From: Paenibacillus ihuae
GTDB lineage: Bacteria > Bacillota > Bacilli > Paenibacillales > Paenibacillaceae
Reading direction: 5' to 3'
Length of the DNA stretch: 46,707 nt
Assembly (NCBI RefSeq): GCF_001368795.1
Contig: NZ_LN831199.1
Coordinates: forward strand, 249,722-296,428
Each line of letters opens with the position of its first letter. Position 1 is the stretch's first letter. Below, in pieces: positions 1-8,493 of the stretch. Below the pieces are notes generated by a model. The model searched no databases. It saw nothing but the letters and a program-made list of their open reading frames with translations, and was not told the origin of the DNA. The position numbers and the translations under genes are program-made.

Positions 1-590
1 ATGATAACGCCGATAATGGTCACAATGGAAGTAATCAGCTGGGTTAAACTCTGCTGCAGCGTTGTACTGATGTTGTCCACATCATTGGTGGCGCGGCTGA
101 GAATTTCCCCATGGGTCCGGGAATCGAAATATTTCAGCGGCAAGCGCTCCAGCTTGCTGTTGACCTGCTCACGCATATCGAATACAACCTTCTGGGCAAC
201 GTCAGCCATCACATATTGCTGGATATAGCTGAACAAAGCGCTAAACAGGTACAGACCGCCCAGAATAAGCAGAATTTTATTCACATAATCAAAATCAATC
301 GCAGCTCCCGGGACACCCATCAGCAGCCCGTAAGCTCCTTCGAACAGCTTGGTTGTTGCTTTACCCATGACCTTCGGACTGAAAATGCTGAATACAGTAC
401 TGGCTATGGCCGTTATAAACACGATAAGCAGCTGCACCTGACGGGGCCGCAGATACGTGATCAGCCGGCGGAGCGTGCCTTTGAAATCCTTGGCCTTCTC
501 CGGAGGCATTCCCATGCCGGGGCCGCCGTGGCCTGGTCCGAAGCCGCCGCCGCGGGCCGGAGGCTTCATTTGCCGATTTTGCTCACTCAT
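1..590 (-). CDS. ABC exporter subunit, N-terminal part (runs off left edge)
   Basis: This is the N-terminal 196 residues of an ABC exporter half-transporter; the rest, including the ATPase domain, lies beyond base 1. A Gly/Pro/Met-rich cytosolic leader of about 30 residues precedes the membrane domain, which contains the type I exporter segment around YFDSRTHGEILSRATNDVD. The start codon overlaps the stop of the upstream exporter gene in an ATGA, so the two are translationally coupled. In this family such pairs form heterodimeric multidrug exporters (YfiBC, BmrCD or LmrCD type). The pairing is inferred from the overlap and from the degenerate Walker B of the partner. The substrate cannot be told from the sequence. 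Confidence 0.9.
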   Translation of the reverse strand, partial: MSEQNRQMKPPARGGGFGPGHGGPGMGMPPEKAKDFKGTLRRLITYLRPRQVQLLIVFITAIASTVFSIFSPKVMGKATTKLFEGAYGLLMGVPGAAIDFDYVNKILLILGGLYLFSALFSYIQQYVMADVAQKVVFDMREQVNSKLERLPLKYFDSRTHGEILSRATNDVDNISTTLQQSLTQLITSIVTIIGVI

Positions 591-2356
591 GCTATTTCCT
601 CCTCTGACAACTGCGAGGATACGATCTCGCGGTACACTTCACTATTCTCCATCAGCTCGCGGTGATTACCGATTCCGGCAATGGTACCCTCATCCAGTAC
701 GATAATCCGGTCGGCGTCCATAACCGTGCTGACCCGCTGGGCAACAATCAGCACCGTTGATTCCGTCGTCTCCTCTTTAAGTGCAGCCCGCAGCTTAGCG
801 TCCGTCTTAAAGTCGAGTGCGGAGAAGCTGTCGTCAAACAAGTATACTTCCGGTTTTCTTACCAGAGCCCGGGCAATGGAGAGCCGCTGCTTCTGGCCGC
901 CGGAGACATTGCTGCCGCCTTGGGCAATCTCCGAGTTAAAGCCTTCCTTCATCGCTGAGACGAAGTCATACGCCTGCGCTACCTTTGCTGCATGAATAAC
1001 CTCTTCATCGGTAGCGTCATCTTTACCATAGCGGATATTCTCGCTGATTGTTCCGGTGAACAACACCGCCTTCTGCGGGATATAACCGATCTTGCTGCGC
1101 AGATCCTCCTGTGTCATCTCGCGGACATCGACACCATCCACCCGTACGGCGCCTTCAATGACATCATAGAATCTCGGAATCATGCTGAGCAGTGTAGATT
1201 TACCCGATCCGGTACCGCCGATAATGGCTGTAATCTCACCGGGGCGGGCGCTGAAGCTGATACCGGACAGGGCCGGCTGCTCGGCTCCAGGATAGGAGAA
1301 GGACACATTGTCGAATTCGACAAAGCCATGCATGGCATCACGACCGTCTTTTTTGGTGGCTGTAGCTGTAGTCTGAAGCTCTCCTCTGGTCGGGTCATTG
1401 ATCTCAGGCTGCATATCGAGCACTTCGTTGATCCGCAGTGCGGAAGCGGAAGCTCTGGGAATCAGCACGAACATCATGGATACCATGATCAGGGAGAACA
1501 TAATTTGCATCGCATATTGAATAAAAGCCATCAGCGAGCCGACCTGCAGGTCGCCGTCACCAATCCGGATACCACCGTAGTACAGAATGCCGATCATTGA
1601 AAAGTTCATAACAAGCATCATGACAGGCATTAATCCGGCCATGATTTTGTTAACCTTAATGGCAGTTCCCGTCAGATCCTGGTTGGCTGCACTGAATCTT
1701 CTGTTCTCATGATCGATCCGGTTAAATGAACGGATAACTCGGATACCGGTCAAATGCTCGCGCAGCACACGGTTCAGTGTATCCAGCTTGACCTGAATCG
1801 CTTTGAACAGCGGCAGCCCCTTCATCCCGATGAAGAAAATCGCTCCAACGAGCACCGGAATTACAACTACAAAGATCAGGGACAGCTTGGCATCCTCTGA
1901 CACCGCCATAATAATCCCCCCGATCATCATCATCGGAGCGCCGACCATCATGCGGAGCATCATCGTCAATACGGTTTGTACTTGGGTAATATCGTTAGTT
2001 GTGCGTGTAATCAGTGATGCTGTGCCGATTTTATCAAATTCATGCAGCGTAAAATTCTCTACATGACTGAACATTTTCGAGCGCGTGTTTTTCCCGAAGC
2101 CTGCGGCTACCTTCGCCGACAAATAACTGGCAATCACGGAGCAAAGCGCACCGCCGCCTGCCACAAGCAGCATATAGGCACCGATTCTCCAGATATAGTC
2201 ACGGTCGCCATGTACGATTCCTTTATCCACGATGTCGGACATCAGGGTTGGAAGATACAAATCGCCCATGGATTGCAGAAAGACAAGGATTAATATAGCT
2301 GCAACGCCCCACCGAAAGGGCTTAAGTCCTTTTAACAATTTAATCAAGCTTCTCAT
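587..2356 (-). CDS. ABC exporter, fused membrane and ATPase domains, degenerate Walker B
   Basis: A full-length 589-residue half-transporter. The membrane domain covers about residues 1-320 with some six helices, and the nucleotide-binding domain about 345-589. Walker A GGTGSGKST is near residue 378, the signature VSGGQ near 484, and Walker B reads LFDDS near 508. The Asp after the Walker B Asp replaces the usual catalytic Glu, as in the non-hydrolysing half of heterodimeric exporters such as BmrCD or TM287/288. That fits a partner encoded by the overlapping next gene. It also overlaps the upstream marR gene by 17 bases, so marR and both exporter subunits probably form one operon. Drug or lipid-like substrates are plausible but unproven. 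Confidence 0.93.
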   Translation of the reverse strand: MRSLIKLLKGLKPFRWGVAAILILVFLQSMGDLYLPTLMSDIVDKGIVHGDRDYIWRIGAYMLLVAGGGALCSVIASYLSAKVAAGFGKNTRSKMFSHVENFTLHEFDKIGTASLITRTTNDITQVQTVLTMMLRMMVGAPMMMIGGIIMAVSEDAKLSLIFVVVIPVLVGAIFFIGMKGLPLFKAIQVKLDTLNRVLREHLTGIRVIRSFNRIDHENRRFSAANQDLTGTAIKVNKIMAGLMPVMMLVMNFSMIGILYYGGIRIGDGDLQVGSLMAFIQYAMQIMFSLIMVSMMFVLIPRASASALRINEVLDMQPEINDPTRGELQTTATATKKDGRDAMHGFVEFDNVSFSYPGAEQPALSGISFSARPGEITAIIGGTGSGKSTLLSMIPRFYDVIEGAVRVDGVDVREMTQEDLRSKIGYIPQKAVLFTGTISENIRYGKDDATDEEVIHAAKVAQAYDFVSAMKEGFNSEIAQGGSNVSGGQKQRLSIARALVRKPEVYLFDDSFSALDFKTDAKLRAALKEETTESTVLIVAQRVSTVMDADRIIVLDEGTIAGIGNHRELMENSEVYREIVSSQLSEEEIA

Positions 2357-2843
2357 CTCCGTTCATTTGTAACCGGTCTAAGTCAGGCCGCGGATTATTT
2401 TCTATAAACCCATGTACCTTCAGCAAGAGATCCGCCAGAAGGGTGCTCTCTTCCTCACCCAAATATTCCACCAGCTTGTTCAGGGAAGCATCCATGTGCT
2501 CTCTCGCTTTTCTTGTGATCACTCTGCCCTGCTCCGTCAGCCGGATGCGCACAACTCTCCGGTCAGAAAGATCCGGCTGTCTCTCGACCATGTCCTTGGC
2601 CTCAAGGCTGTTGATAAGCTGCGTAACTGTGGGAGGCGTTATCCCCAGCAAACGGCTGATTTCAGATACTTTGAGCCCTTCCTCCGCAGAACGCGATTTT
2701 TTTGCAAGGCATATCAGTAAAGTCATTTCACTTGGCTTATGCCCTTCAACAGCCTGATGCACATGTGCTTTGCGCAGCTGCCGCAGAGCCATAAACAGCT
2801 TTTGTGCGACTGGATTTTCATTATTTATCCCAATGCTTCCCAT
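2340..2843 (-). CDS. MarR-family regulator of the downstream exporter
   Basis: A 167-residue winged-helix protein. The MarR core covers about residues 10-150; the recognition region reads LLGITPPTVTQLINSLEAKD and is followed by the wing LSDRRVVRIRLTEQG. It is first in an operon with two ABC exporter genes, a common layout in which a MarR repressor senses a toxic compound and derepresses the pump. Two palindromes lie just upstream, suggesting autorepression. The annotated ATG has AAGGGG directly against it, which is too close for normal spacing, so the start is uncertain by several codons. The ligand is unknown. Confidence 0.9.
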   Translation of the reverse strand: MGSIGINNENPVAQKLFMALRQLRKAHVHQAVEGHKPSEMTLLICLAKKSRSAEEGLKVSEISRLLGITPPTVTQLINSLEAKDMVERQPDLSDRRVVRIRLTEQGRVITRKAREHMDASLNKLVEYLGEEESTLLADLLLKVHGFIENNPRPDLDRLQMNGDEKLD

Positions 2844-2856
2844 CCCCTTATTTTAC

Positions 2857-2904
2857 TTAGGTTAACTAATAATTAAATACAATATTAATTAGGCAACCTA
2901 ATTA
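2857..2904. promoter_or_regulatory. Candidate MarR operators upstream of marR-exporter operon
   Basis: A perfect inverted repeat, TAATTAGGCAACCTAATTA, occupies 2886-2904 (8-base arms, 3-base spacer). A second, weaker one, TTAGGTTAACTAA, is at 2857-2869 (TTAG/CTAA arms), and both share the TTAGG element. They lie 14-61 bases upstream of the marR start in AT-rich DNA, where MarR dimers usually bind. Binding by this MarR is inferred. Confidence 0.6.
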
Positions 2905-2991
2905 TATTTTCAATACAATTCTTTGTCAAACATTGAATGCGTTATCAAATATTACGGAATGACGAACAAATCAGCAGTGCTGCAACACGCC

Positions 2992-3018
2992 AAAAACTCC
3001 CCCGCCGGGGCGGAGGAG
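2992..3018 (-). terminator. Rho-independent terminator of the HTH/TPR regulator gene
   Basis: On the minus strand a GC-rich stem of CTCC plus CCGCC paired with GGCGG plus GGAG, with one mismatch and a 2-base loop, is followed by TTTTT. It lies 31 bases past the stop codon of the gene at 3049-4461. Confidence 0.75.
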
Positions 3019-3048
3019 CGCTTGGATTAATCGATTTGAGAGACCTGC

Positions 3049-4461
3049 TTAGAAGGAACGCTCTGCCATGGCAGAACGCCGTTCCCTGTTCGCAGCCAGA
3101 TCCTGATGTTTTCTTAGTCCTTTAAGGAGTTCCCTGTACAGCAGCAGCTGATGTCCGCCCGCACTCTCGCGGGTCTCTTCAAATAACGTTACACATTCGA
3201 GGATGTCTTTCGCACTGTTAAGCTGAATTGCCGCCTTGAGACATTGCAAAATATAATCGACACCCCGCGTATATTGTCTGCGTTCTGAATAGTATAGAGC
3301 CAGCTGATACCCGAGCCGGTAGATCCGTTCGATGTTGAGGCGATCCTGAAGCTGTTCAAACCCGGCCATTTCCGCTGAAAACTGTTCCAGTACATGATCT
3401 ACAGAATAATCGAAACGGTTGGCAGCCTCCAGAATACTCACCAGGCCCGATAGAATCTCACTGGGCTGCTTCACCATATATGCCGTATACTCCGGCAGAA
3501 CCGCAAAATTCCCCACCTGCATTTCCAGGGTAAAGCTATTGCCAACGGCAAAGGAACGGAAGGCCTCGACGATGCGCAGCCCCTCTTCATCCAGGAGTTC
3601 AAACCAGCCCAGGTCAGCATACATAGCTGTAAACTTTTGGGCTTCCTCATATTTCCCCTGTTTGGTGAGCGCGGTCGCCTTCATCAAATGTCCATGGGCA
3701 TAATACAGCACGAGCGGCCGCAGCAGCTGTAACTCTTCCGTACGTCTGCCCGTCTTCTTCCGCAGCTGCTCCCGGTAAATCCCGTCAGCCAGTGCCCTCA
3801 GCTCATCAGTGTATCTCTCCATGTCTGACCACCGGTGCAGCGTGAAGCAGACATTTGCCAGCTTAAGCAGCCCGTCCAGCTGCAGATGGTCTGGAATACG
3901 GCCGCGGAACGGCTCAAAGGTGATGACCGCCCGCAGCATTTCTTCCATGTCCATAACAGATTCCAGCGATTTGAAGATACGGTACTGGCTGATGGCCAGA
4001 CGTTCGGATGAGCTGTCCTGCTCATGTTCAACAATGATTTTATAAAAGGCCTTTGCTTCCTGAATCTTCCCGCCGGCAAATAATTTCTCCGCTACCGAGT
4101 AGACTACATCCAGCGGCTTGGGATATTCCATGATTCTGTTAATAATTTCATCGACACACTGCTGTTTACCGGTCTCCACACAACGGATTAAAAAGGGCTC
4201 CACCCGGCGGCGCGAGACCTTGTCTTCACTGAAGCATTCATCTACATAAAGGGTATAAAACCAACCCTCCGGGAATCCAAAGGCCTTCGTGAGTGCATCC
4301 AGTTGTCCCAGGGAGACCGGCTTAGGAGGATTACCATGAAGAATGGCGCTCAGACTCCCCCGGTTGAGGCCGGATACTTTCGCAAATGAGGCGAGGTTAT
4401 ACCCGGAGCGGAACAGATTATTCTCGATTTCGGAGCGTAATGTTGTCAGTTTCATCTCCAC
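3049..4461 (-). CDS. HTH/TPR transcriptional regulator
   Basis: A 470-residue protein with an N-terminal XRE-like helix-turn-helix (about residues 5-60, NLASFAKVSGLNRGSLSAIL) and a long all-helical remainder that looks like degenerate TPR repeats. This layout resembles regulators common in Paenibacillus and loosely the RRNPP peptide-sensing family (Rap, PlcR, PrgX). I see no small secreted peptide gene next to it, so peptide sensing is only a possibility. The start is a GTG at 4461, chosen because GAGGAAGG lies 6 bases upstream; an ATG two codons later has no better site. It follows the spo0E-like gene after a terminator and ends in its own terminator. The target genes are unknown. Confidence 0.8.
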   Translation of the reverse strand: MEMKLTTLRSEIENNLFRSGYNLASFAKVSGLNRGSLSAILHGNPPKPVSLGQLDALTKAFGFPEGWFYTLYVDECFSEDKVSRRRVEPFLIRCVETGKQQCVDEIINRIMEYPKPLDVVYSVAEKLFAGGKIQEAKAFYKIIVEHEQDSSSERLAISQYRIFKSLESVMDMEEMLRAVITFEPFRGRIPDHLQLDGLLKLANVCFTLHRWSDMERYTDELRALADGIYREQLRKKTGRRTEELQLLRPLVLYYAHGHLMKATALTKQGKYEEAQKFTAMYADLGWFELLDEEGLRIVEAFRSFAVGNSFTLEMQVGNFAVLPEYTAYMVKQPSEILSGLVSILEAANRFDYSVDHVLEQFSAEMAGFEQLQDRLNIERIYRLGYQLALYYSERRQYTRGVDYILQCLKAAIQLNSAKDILECVTLFEETRESAGGHQLLLYRELLKGLRKHQDLAANRERRSAMAERSF

Positions 4462-4537
4462 CCGGCACCTTCCTCAGCGGCTTAAATAGACTCTTCTATT
4501 AATTGCCATTATAGGGGATGACTATAGAAAGCACAAC

Positions 4538-4564
4538 AAAAGGGCCCCGCGGCAACGGGACCTT
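4538..4564 (-). terminator. Terminator after the spo0E-like gene
   Basis: On the minus strand a GGTCCCG/CGGGGCC stem, containing one G-U pair and closed by an A-U extension, has a 6-base loop and is followed by TTTTGTTGT. The wobble works only in the minus-strand RNA, which supports use by the minus-strand gene at 4670-4954. Confidence 0.6.
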
Positions 4565-4669
4565 AATAATAAAAACTTAAATAATTTTAATGGTTTATCC
4601 TGGTAAAGCAGCGAAGGGATGGCACCTGATATCTCTATTACAAAATTAAGACTGCAGCTGCAGTAAGCA

Positions 4670-4954
4670 CTACTGCTGGAAGGCTGCTTTGCTTCTAACC
4701 CGCTTGCTTTTGGTGATTTTCCCGTACGGGGCGTCTTCATTTTGGCGGCTCCGCAGACTCTCCATCATTTTGTTCTGGGCCAGGACAATATAGCCATCCA
4801 GCCGTTGGCTGAGCTCCACAACCGTATGGTCGCTGAGGCTGCGTTCCTGCGCTACCTCCAGCAGCTCGCTTCTAAGGCTCTCTATAGTAATGAATAACTC
4901 ATCTTCTCTATAATCTCTTCTAGGCTCTTCATGGGAAGTCCGGTAAAAATTCAC
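4670..4954 (-). CDS. Spo0E-like aspartyl-phosphate phosphatase
   Basis: A 94-residue protein with the Spo0E signature: a first helix (IESLRSELLEVAQ), a loop SLSDHTVV, then a second helix carrying SQRLD at residues 49-53. Known Spo0E proteins are two-helix hairpins that dephosphorylate Spo0A~P and delay sporulation, and the SQxxD motif is their catalytic signature. This copy has a basic C-terminal tail (KSKRVRSK) beyond the core, and a rather acidic N-terminus of about 20 residues. It is a single-gene unit with a terminator downstream. The actual target could be Spo0A or another response regulator. Confidence 0.85.
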   Translation of the reverse strand: MNFYRTSHEEPRRDYREDELFITIESLRSELLEVAQERSLSDHTVVELSQRLDGYIVLAQNKMMESLRSRQNEDAPYGKITKSKRVRSKAAFQQ

Positions 4955-5068
4955 GTTTAGTCACCTGCCCTCTATCAACTTCTCCACTATCATAAGGCAT
5001 GATGCCAAAAAACATATTTTGAAAAAAAAGAAAAAATTGTCGAAGATATTACAAGTGTAAATTTACTT

Positions 5069-5989
5069 TTATTCATTTTTTCCCGCTTGTTCCGGGGGAA
5101 GATAACGCTCCCCGAGCACGCGCATGGCAAAAGCAATCCATTCCTTCGCTGCGAAGGATAAATAGCGGTCTCGGCGCCAGATCATGCCAAGCTGCCAGGG
5201 AATGACCGGCTCTGTCAACGGAATGACCGCAATCCGTGTACGGTCCATATCCCGGCAGATCGTCTCCGGCAGCAAGGCGATACCCATGCCGGCTGCCACC
5301 ATCCGGCTGATTAAGTCCCATTGCGAGCTCTCGTATACGACCTTCGGCTGAAAACCAGCCTTCACGCATTCCGTAATAATCCGGTCATGCAGGGCAAAAT
5401 CCTCGCGGAACAGCACAAACTCCTCCGCCTCCAGCTCCTTCAGGGCAACAAAGTCTGCACCTGCCAGACGGTGCCCTACCGGCACCAAAAGCTCCAGCTT
5501 CTCTTCCACAAAAGTAAAACAGTGAAATTTAGCCGTATTTACAGGAAGCACAATGGCCCCGATGTCCAGCAGGCCCGTCTCCACGTCATCTTCTACTTTT
5601 TTGGCTCCGTCTTCATGCAGGCGGATGGTCACGTCCGGATAACGCCGGTGGAACTCCCCGATGACCGCAGGGAAAAAGCTTGCCCCCACCATGGGCGGCA
5701 GGCCGATACGGATATGGCCGCGCTGCAGATTGCGCAGACCGTCCAGCTCGGAAGAGAGGCTGATGAAGGACTCTACAATATTTTGCGCTTTTGCCAGCAG
5801 GATTTCACCCGCATCGGTTAATCTTATGCTTTTGCCTTCACGGTAAAAAAGGTCTGCCCCAAGCTCTTCCTCCAAATTACGGATCATTTTGCTGATCGTC
5901 GGCTGGGTAATAAACAGGGATTCCGCCGCTCTGGAGAAGCTGTTCAGCCTTGCCGCCTGCACAAAATACTGCAGCTGTCTGATTTCCAT
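5069..5989 (-). CDS. LysR-family regulator, CidR-like
   Basis: A 306-residue LysR protein. The N-terminal winged helix (residues 1-60) contains LNSFSRAAESLFITQPTISKMIRNLEEELGADLF split across the usual recognition helix, and the ligand domain follows from about residue 90 to 295. It is divergent from cidA-cidB with a 109-base spacer. The same arrangement is known for CidR in Staphylococcus and YwbI in Bacillus, where the regulator activates cidAB in response to acetate or pyruvate metabolism. The specific effector here is inferred from synteny. No clear terminator follows the gene; only A/T-rich sequence lies between 4955 and 5068. Confidence 0.88.
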   Translation of the reverse strand: MEIRQLQYFVQAARLNSFSRAAESLFITQPTISKMIRNLEEELGADLFYREGKSIRLTDAGEILLAKAQNIVESFISLSSELDGLRNLQRGHIRIGLPPMVGASFFPAVIGEFHRRYPDVTIRLHEDGAKKVEDDVETGLLDIGAIVLPVNTAKFHCFTFVEEKLELLVPVGHRLAGADFVALKELEAEEFVLFREDFALHDRIITECVKAGFQPKVVYESSQWDLISRMVAAGMGIALLPETICRDMDRTRIAVIPLTEPVIPWQLGMIWRRDRYLSFAAKEWIAFAMRVLGERYLPPEQAGKNE

Positions 5990-6068
5990 ATCCTCACCTC
6001 ATATATAGACAAAAAGAATGTCACTTATTCGTTATATTCATTTTACCTATGAAAATAATTGTTGTAAA

Positions 6069-6086
6069 CTTTCATTAGAATGAAAG
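6069..6086. promoter_or_regulatory. Inverted repeat touching the cidA ribosome binding site
   Basis: CTTTCATT and AATGAAAG form an 8-base inverted repeat with a 2-base gap, ending inside the AAAGGAG Shine-Dalgarno of cidA. It could be a regulator site or an mRNA hairpin limiting translation. Neither is shown. Confidence 0.4.
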
Positions 6087-6098
6087 GAGCGAAGCCTT

Positions 6099-6470
6099 AT
6101 GAAAAAAATAACTCTAGGCTTGCTGCAGGTTGCCGGACTTACGGCCTTCTCCATGCTTATTAATACCCTAACTCCTATGCTGCATATTCCCATTCCCGGA
6201 AGTATCATCGGGATGATCATTTTGTTCCTGCTGCTGGAATCCGGTACGGTCCGCTTGAACTGGGTCGAGGTGGGTGCCTCCTGGCTGCTTGCTGAACTGC
6301 TGCTGTTTTTCATTCCCTCCGCTGTGGGAGTGATGAAATATTCAAGACTGCTTGAGGCAGACGGCCTTCAGGTGCTGGCGGTTGTCCTTGTCGGAACCTT
6401 TGCCGTCATGGCCGGCTCCGGACTGCTTACCGGCGCAATTTATAAAGTAAAGGAGCGTAGAGACTCATGA
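6099..6470 (+). CDS. cidA: CidA/LrgA-family holin-like membrane protein
   Basis: A 123-residue membrane protein with four predicted helices and the LrgA/CidA core (IPIPGSIIGMIILFLLLESG). Family members are holin-like and work with a CidB/LrgB partner in cell-death control, murein hydrolase export, or pyruvate/acetate-linked transport. AAAGGAG lies 9 bases before the ATG. Its last four bases overlap the cidB start (ATGA), so the two are co-translated. The divergent LysR gene is the likely activator. CidA and LrgA cannot be separated by sequence alone; the LysR neighbour, rather than a LytTR system, favours Cid. Confidence 0.93.
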   Translation: MKKITLGLLQVAGLTAFSMLINTLTPMLHIPIPGSIIGMIILFLLLESGTVRLNWVEVGASWLLAELLLFFIPSAVGVMKYSRLLEADGLQVLAVVLVGTFAVMAGSGLLTGAIYKVKERRDS

Positions 6471-7150
6471 TTACAGGAATGCTTCTGCTCGGCCTCACGC
6501 TGCTGGTCTATCTGCTGGCGAAACGGATCTATACTTCCAGCGGCAAAATGTATTTCTCTCCGCTCATCATCACCCCGCTGATTATTATCAGCATTCTGCT
6601 GGTGACGGGAATTCCTTATGACTCTTACAATGCGGGAGGCCAGTGGCTGACGAAGCTGCTGCAGCCGGCGACTATCGCCTTTGCGATCCCACTTCATAAA
6701 AACTTCAAGGTGCTCAAAAAGCACGCCGCCGAAATTGCGGCTGGCGTGCTGTCAGGTACGGTAATTGCCGTTCTTTCTTCCATGCTGCTGGCCAAATGGC
6801 TGCATCTAAGCGGTGAAGTGGCTACCAGTCTTGTGCCCCGGTCGGTAACTACACCGATCGCCATGAGCATCTCGCAAAGCATCGGCGGCGTCCCGAGCAT
6901 CACGGCTGTTTTTGTCATCCTGACCGGTGTACTGGGAACGATGATGGGACCTTCCGTACTTCGCCTCTTCCGCATTGACAATGAAATTGCGCGCGGTGTA
7001 TCGCTGGGAACCGCTGCGCACGGTACCGGTACCTCCAAGGCCTTCGAGTTCAGCTCCCTGACCGGCACCATCTCAAGTATCGCTATGATTCTAACAGCGC
7101 TGTTCTCCATCGGCCTTGCGCCTGCGCTGCTCTCTGTTTTCCTCCACTAG
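6467..7150 (+). CDS. cidB: CidB/LrgB-family membrane protein
   Basis: A 227-residue protein of about seven membrane helices. It has the LrgB signature region around SLVPRSVTTPIAMSIS and the late GTAAHGTGTSKAFE segment. The family partners CidA/LrgA; recent work ties such pairs to pyruvate uptake in Bacillus (PftAB) and to programmed lysis in Staphylococcus. It starts in the ATGA overlap with cidA and is followed 21 bases later by a strong terminator, so the operon is just cidA-cidB. Confidence 0.93.
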   Translation: MITGMLLLGLTLLVYLLAKRIYTSSGKMYFSPLIITPLIIISILLVTGIPYDSYNAGGQWLTKLLQPATIAFAIPLHKNFKVLKKHAAEIAAGVLSGTVIAVLSSMLLAKWLHLSGEVATSLVPRSVTTPIAMSISQSIGGVPSITAVFVILTGVLGTMMGPSVLRLFRIDNEIARGVSLGTAAHGTGTSKAFEFSSLTGTISSIAMILTALFSIGLAPALLSVFLH

Positions 7151-7171
7151 GCCGACCCCGCTTGGGCCACA

Positions 7172-7212
7172 GCCCTGCTGATCAGTAATTGCTGATCAGC
7201 AGGGCTTTTTTT
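7172..7212 (+). terminator. Terminator of the cidAB operon
   Basis: A perfect 14-base stem starting GCCCTGCTGATCAG, with a 6-base loop, is followed by seven T residues on the plus strand. The minus side has no T tract, so it serves cidAB rather than the converging oxidoreductase gene. Confidence 0.92.
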
Positions 7213-7214
7213 CC

Positions 7215-8183
7215 CTACAGCCTAACCGGCAGGCCGCTCTGCGCTGAATCAAAAGCAGCGCAGGTCACTTTCAGCGTCTTATAGCCGTCCTCATAATCAC
7301 TCAGAATACGCGAACGGTCTCCGGTCCGTACCGCGTGCAGAAACGCTTGGCTCTCCGTCAGGTAGGGATTCCCTGTGCTCACATATTCTTTACTGTCGCC
7401 GCTGCGCGTTTCCAGCAGACGCTCGGGATTCCAGTCCAGAAGCCCGTTGTCATTATAGAAGCTGATGCCGCAGCGGCCCACCCCGCCCGGCAGCACGCAG
7501 GTATTGGAGATGTTCGCGATAATACCGTTTGCCAGCTTCAGCGATACCGTGCCCACATCAGACACGGTCACTCTTTCATGCCGCTCATGCATGATCCGGT
7601 TGCCGAACAGCCCGTAGACCTCAGTTATTTCACCAGCCAGATATCGCAGCAGGTCAACGATATGGGTGGTCTGTTCCGTAAACTGTCCGCCGGACTGCTC
7701 CTGATTGCGCCACCAGGCTACGCCCGGCATGTCGCCCATCCATTGTCCGACGATCATGCCTACCTTATCGCCTTCCAGCGCCGCCTTAAGCCGCTGGACA
7801 TTCTCTTGATAGCGGAAGTGATAGCCCACCGAGGTCAGCAGATTAAGCTCCTTGATATCCTGCAGGAGGCTGGCCGGAATTTCTGTGCTCGAGCCAAGCG
7901 GCTTCTCGATGAAGAAAGGAATCTCGCGTCTAATCAGCGCCCGCTCTATCGCCCCGTGTGATTGCGGAGGGACACAAATATAGACCGCGTCCAGCTTCTG
8001 GCCATCCAGCATGTCCGTAATTTCCCCATAGCCTTCGGCCCCGTAAGGCCGGGCCATGTCTTCACCCTTAGCCTGGCTGCTGCCGCATACGGCTTTGAGC
8101 GTCACATCCTCCATTCCCGCCAGCAAATCCGCGTGTACTTTGGAGAACCAGCCGGTGCCTACGATTCCGATATTAAGTGTCAT
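7215..8183 (-). CDS. Gfo/Idh/MocA-family oxidoreductase
   Basis: A 322-residue NAD(P)-dependent sugar or inositol dehydrogenase-type enzyme. The Rossmann fold opens with GIVGTGWFSKVHADLL (nucleotide-binding GxGxxxxxH variant) and the catalytic Lys lies in the family motif EKPLGSS near residue 95. The C-terminal alpha/beta substrate domain begins near residue 125 and includes GGQFTEQTTHIVDLLRYL, typical of the family His/Asp region. GAGG precedes the ATG at 8183. It stands alone between the cidAB terminator and a repeat element. The substrate is not predictable from sequence. Confidence 0.88.
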   Translation of the reverse strand: MTLNIGIVGTGWFSKVHADLLAGMEDVTLKAVCGSSQAKGEDMARPYGAEGYGEITDMLDGQKLDAVYICVPPQSHGAIERALIRREIPFFIEKPLGSSTEIPASLLQDIKELNLLTSVGYHFRYQENVQRLKAALEGDKVGMIVGQWMGDMPGVAWWRNQEQSGGQFTEQTTHIVDLLRYLAGEITEVYGLFGNRIMHERHERVTVSDVGTVSLKLANGIIANISNTCVLPGGVGRCGISFYNDNGLLDWNPERLLETRSGDSKEYVSTGNPYLTESQAFLHAVRTGDRSRILSDYEDGYKTLKVTCAAFDSAQSGLPVRL

Positions 8184-8247
8184 AATATTCCCTCCTGTGG
8201 TGGCTATAAAGTGGGCTAGAAAACTGCTGAATAGGCTGGAGCCGAAA

Positions 8248-8375
8248 CTGCGGGGAATGTTTGGACTTCCGGCCGCTGTTAGGTTTGGATTTCCTGATAA
8301 AAAGCGCTATCCACGGTTGAAATCCAAACCTAAAGGCGGACGCTAACGCTCCTACAGTTCCAAACTTCCCCTCCG
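8248..8375. repeat. Palindromic repeat element, copy A
   Basis: The left flank (8248-8280) and right flank (8332-8375) are identical base for base to those of copy B at 15462-15587, while the 51-base core (8281-8331) is unrelated to that of copy B. The core forms its own hairpin: 15-base arms at 8279-8293 and 8319-8333 (TTAGGTTTGGATTTC and its complement) around a 25-base loop. The flanks also pair imperfectly with each other (GGGGAA and GTTTGGA on the left, TCCAAAC and TTCCCC on the right). It has no coding capacity. It lies between two minus-strand genes, upstream of the oxidoreductase and downstream of the helicase. The rest of the 310-base spacer (8184-8493) shows only A/T-rich DNA. Confidence 0.85.
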
Positions 8376-8493
8376 TTTCTGCTGCCCATTCAGGTGAATT
8401 TCAAAATCCCAGCTTATATAGCCGATTTTTTCCGCCTCTTTTACAGCCTAATATAGTTTGCAATTCTATAATTATATAAACAATTATAAGCGC

